Shown here in pieces: positions 1 through 6,766 of a DNA stretch of 10,765 nucleotides. The translations under genes were made by a program, and so were the position numbers. The notes under the pieces are model-generated. The model was not told where the DNA came from and did no database searches. It worked only from the letters and a program-made list of their open reading frames with translations. Location of the stretch: contig CAJXOV010000036.1 in the NCBI GenBank assembly GCA_913057815.1, forward strand, positions 1-10,765, read 5' to 3'. This DNA comes from an uncultured Flavobacteriales bacterium (GTDB taxonomy: Bacteria > Bacteroidota > Bacteroidia > Flavobacteriales_D > Sanyastnellaceae). Within the stretch, counting starts at the first letter, position 1, and every line of letters begins with the position of its first letter.

Positions 1-48
1 TCTACACCTCTCTATTCGTCGGCAGCGTCAGATGTGTATAAGAGACAG
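1..48 (+). other. Illumina/Nextera adapter sequence, not genomic
   Basis: Bases 1-7 (TCTACAC) match the 3' end of the Illumina P5 oligo. Bases 8-15 (CTCTCTAT) match the Nextera i5 index known as S502/N502. Bases 16-29 (TCGTCGGCAGCGTC) are the Nextera read-1 adapter, and bases 30-48 (AGATGTGTATAAGAGACAG) are the Tn5 mosaic end. The four parts lie in exactly the order of a finished library molecule, so this is untrimmed adapter at a contig end. Genomic sequence starts at about base 49. Read on the reverse strand, the adapter adds the false tail VSYTHLTLPTNREV to the neighbouring protein. Confidence 0.98.
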
Positions 49-2029
49 CTGTATTCTCACTTCCAACAGTCAAGACAGGAGCATCTAATTCTGTAAAACA
101 TTTTTCTGATATAGTCCCTGCTAAACCTCTTGAAAAACTTTGAGATTGTTGTTCTTCAGTTACTATTACACATCTGTTTGTTTTTCTAACCGATTTTAGA
201 ATGGCATCCTCATCTAGTGGGAGTAAAGACCTTAAATCTATAATTTCCACTTGATCCTTAATTCCTTTAGAAGCTGTTTTAGCCCAATAAACTCCCATGC
301 CATAGGTGATAACTGTAACCGATTTAGCAGCGCTAGCGTTTTGAACAGTTCTAGCTTTTCCTAATGGAATAATATAATCTTCAGAAGGCTCTACACATTT
401 AGCTTCTTCCGTTCCTTCAATTTTAGACCAATACAATCCTTTATGCTCTAGCATCACTACAGGGTTTGGATCATAAAAGGCTCCTTTCATTAATCCTTTT
501 AAATCGGCACCTGAGCTTGGGTAAGCTACTTTGATTCCTGGGATATTGGTAAGAATAGATTCTACACTTGAGCTATGGTAAGGTCCACCACTCCCGTAAG
601 CACCTATCGGAACTCTAATTAGAGAACTTACAGGCCATTTTCCATTTGATAGGTAATAACTTCTACTTAACTCTGTAAATAGTTGGTTTAATCCAGGCCA
701 TATGTAATCTGCGAATTGAACCTCGACTATAGGCTTTAAACCTGCAGCGCTCATTCCACATGTGGAGCCAATAATAAATGCTTCTTGAATAGGAGTATTG
801 AACACTCTGTCATCACCAAATTTTTGAGCAAGGGTAGCAGCTTCTCTAAAAACACCTCCTAATCTTCCTCCTACATCTTGTCCATAAAGAAGTGATTCTG
901 GGTGTTTTTCCATTATTTCTTGAACACCGAACAATGCACAATCCACCATTAATTTTACTTCGCCATCTTGGGGAGTTCTTGTTCCTGTTTCTTCGGTTAT
1001 CGGAGAAGGCGCGTAGCAATGGTCAAATACGCTTTCAGGACTTGGTTCCTCAGCATTGAGGGCTCGGTTATAATCTTCATTGACTAATTCCTTAACAGCC
1101 GATTTTACAGCTACTATTTCTTTGATTCCAATTCCTAGATCTAATAAGTTAGTCTCTAGTCTTGGAAGTGGATCTCTTCTCTTGTGGTCTTCAAGATCAT
1201 CTCTATACCATTCTTTTCTTACTCCCGAAGTGTGGTGCCCTAAAAAGGGAACTTTTGCATGAATTAAAAATGGTCTTCTTTCATTTCTAACTGTTTCTAT
1301 AATTTCTCCGAATTTTTCATGACAGTTAAAAAAGTCAGCACCGTCAAATGAGTGAGATTCTATTGGAGGAAATCCTTTGGCTAAATCCATAGCAGTTCCA
1401 AAATGAACTTCCTCTGCATTTGCTGAAATATCCCATCCATTATCTTGGACAAAAAAGATAATAGGCAATTGCTTAAGAGCTGCCATGTGCAGAGCTTCTC
1501 CTATTTCGCCTTCCGTCATAGCCGAATCACCAATACTACAAACTACTACTGGTGCCTCTCCTTTAGGAAAATTACTCAATCCTTTTAATTCTTTATACTT
1601 CAATCCCATGGCTACACCAGTGGAAGGAATGGCTTGCATTCCTGTGGCCGATGAGTTGTGGGGGATTTTAGGTTTGTCAGGATCATTTAAACTAGGGTGA
1701 GAATAGTAAGTTCTGCCACCTGAAAATGGATCATCTTTTTTAGCATGAAGCTGAAGCATTAAGTCGTAAGGAGTCATTCCAATCCCTAACAGAATGGAAT
1801 CATCTCTATAATAGGGGAAGACGAAGTCTTGAGATTTCAAATGCATGGAAATAGCTAATTGAGCGGCCTCATGACCGGCTGAAGTAGCATGAACATATGT
1901 TTTAGTTACTTCTTTTTCTTCTTCGAATTTGTTTGCCATTGTTCTGGCAGTAAACATTAATTCTAATCCTTTTAATGCAGTAACTTTATTTATCTTTCCT
2001 ACCATTATTTCTTGTGAAATAGCCTCCAT
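49..2029 (-). CDS. Fused alpha/beta E1 component of a 2-oxoacid (probably branched-chain) dehydrogenase, 3' end missing
   Basis: This is a thiamine-diphosphate-dependent 2-oxoacid dehydrogenase E1, with alpha and beta subunits fused as is common in Bacteroidota. It decarboxylates a 2-oxoacid and passes the acyl group to lipoyl-E2 in the cytoplasm. The alpha half is about residues 1-345; its ThDP/Mg motif begins GDS at 167-169 and ends at N197 (QDNGWDIS). The beta half starts near residue 357, with the TPIQEAF glutamate segment (412-417) and GGPYHSSSVE (481-490, His485 region). Real coding ends at about residue 660 (GSENT); A661 spans the junction and 662-675 are adapter. Relatives normally continue a few tens of residues further, so the C-terminus is lost with the contig. 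The start ATG at 2027-2029 gives a family-like N-terminus. Substrate is unproven: branched-chain 2-oxoacids are the usual annotation, and pyruvate is possible. No E2 or E3 gene lies in the window. Confidence 0.9.
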
Positions 2030-2114
2030 AATAAATGCTCAATTGGGGGACGAAGTTACGAAATCAGTCTTATGAAAAGGTTCAATTTTATTTTACATTT
2101 GAACTCTGAAAATA
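2030..2114. promoter_or_regulatory. Divergent intergenic region between the E1 gene and dapF
   Basis: These 85 bases separate two genes that point away from each other, so both promoters should lie here. Forward, TACATTTG (2094-2101) is an exact match to the Bacteroidota -7 consensus TAnnTTTG, but I see no good TTG -33 element at the expected distance. It would also leave only about 8 leader bases before the dapF ATG at 2115. Reverse, TAACTTCG (complement of 2051-2058) is a weaker -7-like match about 20 bases before the E1 ATG. No Shine-Dalgarno sequence is evident for either gene. Confidence 0.4.
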
Positions 2115-2891
2115 ATGGAAATTAAATTTTATAAATACCAAGGAACAGGTAACGACTTTATCATGATTAATAACATGAATAAGGAACTATCTTTTACAAA
2201 GTCTACAATCTCTAGGTTGTGTGACCGAAAATTTGGGATTGGGGCTGATGGCCTTATTTTGATTGAACCTGATGTGAATACTGACTTTTATGTTAACTAC
2301 TATAATTCAGATGGCTCTCAGAGTTTCTGTGGAAATGGAAGTAGATGTTCAGTTGCTTTTGCTCATTCTGAAGACATTTTTAGAGGACCAACTTGTACTT
2401 TTAATGCTATAGATGGCCTTCATACTGGAGAGATTTTGCCAAACTTGGAAGTCCAAGTATCTATGGGGGATGTCAATGGTTTGGAAAAAAGCAACAATGA
2501 TTTCGTGCTGAACACAGGAAGCCCACATTATGTGGTTTTTTGCAACGCGTTAACAGATTTAGATCTAATTTCTGAGGCTAAAAAGATCAGATATCATAGT
2601 CGGTTTTTTGATGAAGGAATAAATGTCAATTTTGTAGAGCGTATAGGAAATGCGTTGAAAATAAGGACGTATGAACGAGGAGTGGAGGATGAAACTCTTT
2701 CGTGTGGGACAGGAGTAACTGCTGCTGCTGTTTCCTCCGTTTTAGATGATGGCACCCATAATGTTAAATTAGAAACCTTAGGAGGAGAATTAAGGGTGAG
2801 TTTTATTAAAAAGAATCATATTTTCTCATCGATAAAGCTACAAGGAGCGGCCAATTTTGTTTTTTTTGGTGAGGTTAAATTAGAAAAATAG
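2115..2891 (+). CDS. dapF: Diaminopimelate epimerase DapF
   Basis: DapF interconverts LL- and meso-diaminopimelate without a cofactor, in the last steps of lysine synthesis and peptidoglycan precursor supply; it is cytoplasmic. The 258-residue protein is close to the usual family length. It shows the N-terminal QGTGNDF motif (residues 9-15), the first catalytic cysteine C72 in FCGNGSRC, the substrate-binding segments NTGSPHYV (133-140) and GINVNFVE (168-175), and the second catalytic cysteine C197 in YERGVEDETLSCGTG. Both members of the two-base cysteine pair are present, so the enzyme should be active. The ATG at 2115 is well supported, because MEIKFYKYQGTGNDF is the canonical start of the family. 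The gene diverges from the E1 gene and is followed after 37 bases by a forward-strand secreted-protein gene, with no terminator visible between them. Confidence 0.97.
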   Translation: MEIKFYKYQGTGNDFIMINNMNKELSFTKSTISRLCDRKFGIGADGLILIEPDVNTDFYVNYYNSDGSQSFCGNGSRCSVAFAHSEDIFRGPTCTFNAIDGLHTGEILPNLEVQVSMGDVNGLEKSNNDFVLNTGSPHYVVFCNALTDLDLISEAKKIRYHSRFFDEGINVNFVERIGNALKIRTYERGVEDETLSCGTGVTAAAVSSVLDDGTHNVKLETLGGELRVSFIKKNHIFSSIKLQGAANFVFFGEVKLEK

Positions 2892-2928
2892 AGTTACCTT
2901 AGTGATAACTATATAATCCTTGACTAAT

Positions 2929-5523
2929 ATGCGTGTTTCTATTTTTGTTCTTCTCTTCTGCTTTTCTGGGTTGTTAAATGCACAAAATGTGACTTTTCAA
3001 AATGTATCACATTATTTAGAGGTACCTCATACATTCGGAGATGGTAGTGAAATGGCTGGAGGAGTTAGTTTTGTCGATTTTGACCAAGATGGATTTGACG
3101 ATCTCACTTTTACTACGAATGATGGAAATGACATGTCCTTTTATATCAATGACGGAACAGGGAACATGATGAAATGGGTTTTTCCTGGAGTCGATAATGA
3201 TGGAAATACTAAACATCCTTTATGGGCAGATATTGATAATGATGGAGACTATGATTTATTTATTTCTGCAAATGAATCTGGAAATAGATTGTATTTAAAT
3301 CACGGTGATTTAAATCTTGAAGATATCACAGAAACTTCTGGCTTGGACTTACCGAGTGTTGATAATAATTCGTTTGGAAGTGTATTTGCCGACTTTAATA
3401 AAGATGGGAATTTAGATTTATACATTGTAAACCGCACATTAAATGGTAATTATTTACCTGAGCATAATCTTATGAATTATGGCAATGGAGATGGAACATT
3501 TAATAATGTTGGTGTTCAAACAAATACACAAGATAGTTTTCAGGCTCCGTTTTGTCCAATAGCTTTTGACTATGATAAAGATGGCTTTGAAGATATCTAC
3601 ATAGCACAGGATAAGTCTTATGGGAACACAATGCTAAGAAATCTAGATGGATTTTCGTTTGATGATACGAGTGAAACATCTGATTCTGATATTATTATGG
3701 ACGGAATGAATGGTGATGTGGCAGACCTAGATGGCAATGGTTATTTAGATATTTTTATTACCAACACATCGGAAGGGGCAGTCCTTTTAATGAATAATGG
3801 AGATGGAACATTTACAGATGAAGCACTAGAAAGAGGAGTGAAAGTACCAGGGGAAGCTGCTTGGGGTGGAATATTTGTAGATATAGAAAATGATGGTGAT
3901 TTGGACTTGTTTGTTAGTATGGGATCTTTTTCTACTACATGGCATGATAATCTTTTAATAAATGATGGAACAGGATTTTTTACTGAAGCAGATAGCCAAT
4001 GGGGATTAGAGTCAGTTCCAGTAGACTATAGTTTTGGAAATATGTTTGGTGATATTAATGGTAATGGCTTTCCTGATCTAGTAGTGAGTAACCATTATGC
4101 TAATAGTTTATTATGGAGAAGCTCGGGGAATGAAAATAATTGGCTAAAATACAAATTAGAAGGTACTGTGAGCAATAGGGATGGGATTGGAAGTTATTTA
4201 AACTTTTATTACGGAGGAGTTCCTCAGTTAAGAAGTACTCATTGTGGTCAAGGTTTTCTCTCACAACAGAGTTATACAAAGATTTTTGGATTAGGTACTA
4301 AGGAGTCTTCGGATTCCCTTTCTGTACTTTGGCCAAGTGGCCATGTAGACTGGTATTATGATTTAGTTTCGGACTCTACATATCAATTTTTAGAAGGTGA
4401 AACCATAGAACTTTCTTTAGAGTTCACAAATGGCAGTGATTTATGTCCAGGAGAATCCACCGAGATTTCAATATCAGGAGATTACGAACAAGTGTTATGG
4501 AATGGGGATACTGAAGCCCCTACTTATACTGTAAATTCTGCTCAAACCGTCACAGCTGAGATCACTTACGAGTTCGGAATTGTCCAATCTTATGAAATAG
4601 AGATTGGAGACGCAGGTATTGGGTTTGAATTAATGGGAATTAACGGTTTAACAATCTGTCCAGGTGAAATAGAGGACCAAGTAGAAATTGTGGTTCAGTC
4701 GGATAACCCTTTTGAATTGTTTATTGATGAAACATTGAGTGATTTAACTCCTTCTTTGGAAATAGGAGAACATTCGATAAGAGTTGTAGATTCTTCGGGA
4801 TGTATAATCGAGGAACAGTTTTCGATTGTTTACTCCCAAGATCCTGAATTTAATATCGTTACCGATGATGTGTTGTGTTTTGGAGAAGATAATGGGTCAA
4901 TAGCTCTTTTGATTGAAGCAGCTGAACCGTTCAATTTCACAATAGATCAAGCTGAAACCGGATTATTCGTTTCATCATTGGCAGCTAATGACTATTTGCT
5001 TAATGTAGTTGATGGTTATAATTGCTCTTTTGATTCTTTGATTACAATCTCAGAGCCTGAGGTTCTGTCAGTAATTTTTAATTCTGGACCAGATCAAGGT
5101 TCCAATGAAGGTTCTATTTCCGTTGAGGTTTCTGGAGGATCCGCTCCTTATACTCTTAATGGAGATGCTTTAACCGAATTGCAGGGGTTAGCCCAAGGGT
5201 TCTATGATGTAGAAATTTGCGATGCAAATAACTGTTGTGTTGAGGATGAAATAGAGGTTGAGTTCACTATTGGGATGGAAGAAAAAGAAAAAGAGCTGCT
5301 GGTGTTATATCCGAATCCTACTCCGGGAGAAATTACGATTCAAAATTTCACCGGAAAAATTTCTGACTTAGTTCTTATGGATGCATTAGGTAAGGAAGTT
5401 AATTATTCTGTCACAGCACAAACCGATAATCAAGTAGTAATAAATTTGGCCCATTTGACTACTGGGAAGTACTATTTGAAAAACCTAAAAGATTCCACTA
5501 CCTTTGAGATTAATAAAAATTAA
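2929..5523 (+). CDS. Secreted FG-GAP/VCBS-repeat and ASPIC/UnbV protein with SprB-like repeats and T9SS sorting domain
   Basis: This is an 864-residue protein predicted to be exported by Sec and then by the type IX system to the surface or medium. A signal peptide (MRVSIFVLLFCFSGLLNA, then QN) is followed by seven calcium-binding-loop-like motifs starting at residues 50 (DFDQDGFDD), 101, 155, 214, 266, 318 and 375, about 51-59 residues apart. That spacing suggests a seven-bladed FG-GAP/VCBS propeller. An ASPIC/UnbV domain covers about 401-490 (NENNWLKYKLEG through WPSGHVDW). Residues about 490-780 carry cysteine-containing Ig/SprB-like repeats (LCFGEDNGSI; APYTLNG). The C-terminus (about 790-864, YPNPTPGEITI) is a T9SS type A sorting domain. 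I chose the ATG at 2929 over an in-frame TTG nine bases upstream because it starts directly at the signal peptide. Role unknown; adhesion or binding of surface polymers is an inference. Confidence 0.9.
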   Translation: MRVSIFVLLFCFSGLLNAQNVTFQNVSHYLEVPHTFGDGSEMAGGVSFVDFDQDGFDDLTFTTNDGNDMSFYINDGTGNMMKWVFPGVDNDGNTKHPLWADIDNDGDYDLFISANESGNRLYLNHGDLNLEDITETSGLDLPSVDNNSFGSVFADFNKDGNLDLYIVNRTLNGNYLPEHNLMNYGNGDGTFNNVGVQTNTQDSFQAPFCPIAFDYDKDGFEDIYIAQDKSYGNTMLRNLDGFSFDDTSETSDSDIIMDGMNGDVADLDGNGYLDIFITNTSEGAVLLMNNGDGTFTDEALERGVKVPGEAAWGGIFVDIENDGDLDLFVSMGSFSTTWHDNLLINDGTGFFTEADSQWGLESVPVDYSFGNMFGDINGNGFPDLVVSNHYANSLLWRSSGNENNWLKYKLEGTVSNRDGIGSYLNFYYGGVPQLRSTHCGQGFLSQQSYTKIFGLGTKESSDSLSVLWPSGHVDWYYDLVSDSTYQFLEGETIELSLEFTNGSDLCPGESTEISISGDYEQVLWNGDTEAPTYTVNSAQTVTAEITYEFGIVQSYEIEIGDAGIGFELMGINGLTICPGEIEDQVEIVVQSDNPFELFIDETLSDLTPSLEIGEHSIRVVDSSGCIIEEQFSIVYSQDPEFNIVTDDVLCFGEDNGSIALLIEAAEPFNFTIDQAETGLFVSSLAANDYLLNVVDGYNCSFDSLITISEPEVLSVIFNSGPDQGSNEGSISVEVSGGSAPYTLNGDALTELQGLAQGFYDVEICDANNCCVEDEIEVEFTIGMEEKEKELLVLYPNPTPGEITIQNFTGKISDLVLMDALGKEVNYSVTAQTDNQVVINLAHLTTGKYYLKNLKDSTTFEINKN
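3484..3502 (+). repeat. Copy 1 of a 19-base direct repeat coding for GDGTF
   Basis: AATGGAGATGGAACATTTA occurs here and again, identically, at 3796-3814. The copies are 312 bases (104 codons) apart and in the same frame. Both encode the NGDGTF segment of the FG-GAP/VCBS repeats, so the identity reflects internal duplication of propeller units and not a mobile or regulatory element. Confidence 0.8.
3796..3814 (+). repeat. Copy 2 of the 19-base direct repeat coding for GDGTF
   Basis: This is an exact in-frame copy of bases 3484-3502 and lies two propeller units further on. It is part of the coding repeats of the secreted FG-GAP protein. Confidence 0.8.
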
Positions 5524-5553
5524 TTGATTCAGAATTGAATCACTTCACCTTTG
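5524..5553 (+). promoter_or_regulatory. Possible promoter for the DUF4105 gene
   Basis: Directly after the stop codon of the secreted-protein gene, TTG (5524-5526), a 19-base spacer and CACCTTTG (5546-5553) resemble the Bacteroidota promoter TTG-N19-TAnnTTTG, with one mismatch in the -7 element. A second -7-like octamer, TATCTTAG, sits at 5555-5562. A start near 5558-5562 would put the hairpin at 5561-5583 at the extreme 5' end of the DUF4105 mRNA. This is pattern matching only, with no experimental support. Confidence 0.35.
5525..5542. repeat. 7-bp inverted repeat after the stop codon of the secreted-protein gene
   Basis: TGATTCA (5525-5531) and TGAATCA (5536-5542) are perfect inverted repeats around a GAAT centre. 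The repeat starts two bases after the TAA stop and lies inside the spacer of the promoter-like sequence. It could be a regulator-binding site or a small RNA hairpin. It is short enough to be chance in AT-rich DNA. Confidence 0.4.
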
Positions 5554-5560
5554 CTATCTT

Positions 5561-5588
5561 AGTCCCGAATTTAATTCGGGACTTTTTT
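5561..5588 (+). terminator. Rho-independent terminator-like hairpin abutting the DUF4105 start codon
   Basis: AGTCCCGAAT (5561-5570), loop TTA, and ATTCGGGACT (5574-5583) form a perfect 10-bp stem. The stem's last T begins a run of six T (5583-5588). This is a textbook intrinsic terminator for the secreted-protein gene that ends at 5523. The run of T ends directly at the ATG (5589-5591) of the next gene, so if transcription starts upstream the hairpin is also in that gene's leader. Confidence 0.85.
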
Positions 5589-6725
5589 ATGAAATATTTT
5601 TGGGTAGCTCTCTTCTTTTGCTTTTTTGGAAATGCTGTTAATGCTCAGTTCGAGACTAAAACTAACGAAACTGAAATTTATATTCTTACCTGTAGTCCAG
5701 GAGCGGATTTATACTCGGTTTTTGGCCATACGGCTATTATGGTGAAAACACCAACTACCGATTTTGTATACAATTACGGCACATTCGATTTCAATACAGA
5801 TAATTTCTATGTAAAGTTCGCTAGAGGCCAACTCCCATATAAAGTGGCTAAAGAAGAGTTTGGCTATTTTCAATATGGATACATAAGAGAACAGAGACAA
5901 ATATGGGCTCAACGATTAAATTTCACATCAAAGCAGAAAACGACACTAATAGATCTTCTAGAAGTAAATGTGCTCCCCGAAAATGCGCTCTATAAATACG
6001 ATTTCTTTTATGATAATTGTGCCACTCGAATCAGAGATATCATTGATGAAGCTACTGGAAATACAGTAGATTGGGGAAAAGCCAATAAAGCCAATGGAAG
6101 TACTTTCAGGCAAATGATAGATGTTTATTTGCCAGATATGGAATGGAGTGATTTGGGAATAGATATAGCCTTAGGGTTACCATGTGATTATTATGTTCAA
6201 GATGGTGAACAAGCTTTCCTACCAGATTCTTTGATGTATCTGTTTGATAACGCCCGATTAAATGGAAACTCACTCATGGCAGATGGATTTGAAGTGTTGC
6301 CAGCCGAACCAATTCAAGTAAAAAAGAAATTTAAAGACTCTTCATTTAAGGTAATCTGTTTTATTTCAATAGTGCTTTTGATAGTGTTATTCATATATAG
6401 GAGAAAACGATTCAGTAGAATCCTTTCTGCATTAATACTCCTAGTCAATGGGTTAGTAGGAACACTGATTTTCTTGCTTTGGTTTTTCACTGACCACAAT
6501 GCTACCATGGATAATTTGAACATTTTATGGGCTTCACCTTTGAATTTAATTCTTCCATTTTTAAAGTTCTCTAGGAAAATTTGGCTTCAGATTTATTCAG
6601 GAATAACAGTGGCCACGCTTATGGTGTGGAGTTTTCTTCCTCAGGATATGCATGAGTCTCTTGTCCCATTCGTATTCGTATCATTATTTAGTGCACTAAT
6701 TTATATTAGGAGAATAGACGAGTAG
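5589..6725 (+). CDS. DUF4105 / Lnb N-terminal periplasmic domain protein with C-terminal membrane segments
   Basis: This is a 378-residue envelope protein. A signal peptide (MKYFWVALFFCFFGNAVNA, then Q) precedes a DUF4105 (Lnb N-terminal periplasmic) domain at about residues 24-240. The likely catalytic pair is H47 in VFGHTAIMV and C144 in FFYDNCATRIRD. From about residue 255 there are roughly five hydrophobic segments (beginning VICFISIVLLIVLFIY, ending FVFVSLFSALIYI), so the domain should sit in the periplasm on a membrane anchor. Enterococcal Lnb uses this domain to move an acyl chain on lipoproteins; lipoprotein acyl transfer is therefore a reasonable hypothesis here, though many members are uncharacterised. 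A longer in-frame reading from TTG at 5535 is rejected: it would translate the terminator hairpin and bury the signal peptide. A predicted lipoprotein gene follows 41 bases downstream. Confidence 0.85.
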   Translation: MKYFWVALFFCFFGNAVNAQFETKTNETEIYILTCSPGADLYSVFGHTAIMVKTPTTDFVYNYGTFDFNTDNFYVKFARGQLPYKVAKEEFGYFQYGYIREQRQIWAQRLNFTSKQKTTLIDLLEVNVLPENALYKYDFFYDNCATRIRDIIDEATGNTVDWGKANKANGSTFRQMIDVYLPDMEWSDLGIDIALGLPCDYYVQDGEQAFLPDSLMYLFDNARLNGNSLMADGFEVLPAEPIQVKKKFKDSSFKVICFISIVLLIVLFIYRRKRFSRILSALILLVNGLVGTLIFLLWFFTDHNATMDNLNILWASPLNLILPFLKFSRKIWLQIYSGITVATLMVWSFLPQDMHESLVPFVFVSLFSALIYIRRIDE

Positions 6726-6766
6726 ATTGTATTCATAAATGTATTCCTACTTATTTTTACAACCGA

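Noticed and set aside
1080..1700. Forward-strand open frames inside the E1 gene (1080-1262 and 1485-1700)
   Set aside because: They are antisense shadows of a strongly conserved reverse-strand coding region and resemble no protein I know.
2895..2902. TACCTTAG as a -7 element for the secreted-protein gene
   Set aside because: It mismatches the consensus at one key position and the nearest TTG lies too far upstream; read-through from dapF explains expression equally well.
2920..2928. TTG start giving three extra residues (MTN) on the secreted FG-GAP protein
   Set aside because: The ATG at 2929 begins directly with a good signal peptide; there is no ribosome binding site favouring the TTG.
5535..5588. 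TTG start giving 18 extra residues on the DUF4105 protein
   Set aside because: The extra stretch is the terminator hairpin and promoter-like sequence read as protein, and it would place residues before an otherwise normal signal peptide.
6726..6766. Separate promoter before the lipoprotein gene
   Set aside because: The 41-base gap has a TTG at 6727 but no acceptable TAnnTTTG at the right distance and no terminator, so cotranscription with the DUF4105 gene is at least as likely.
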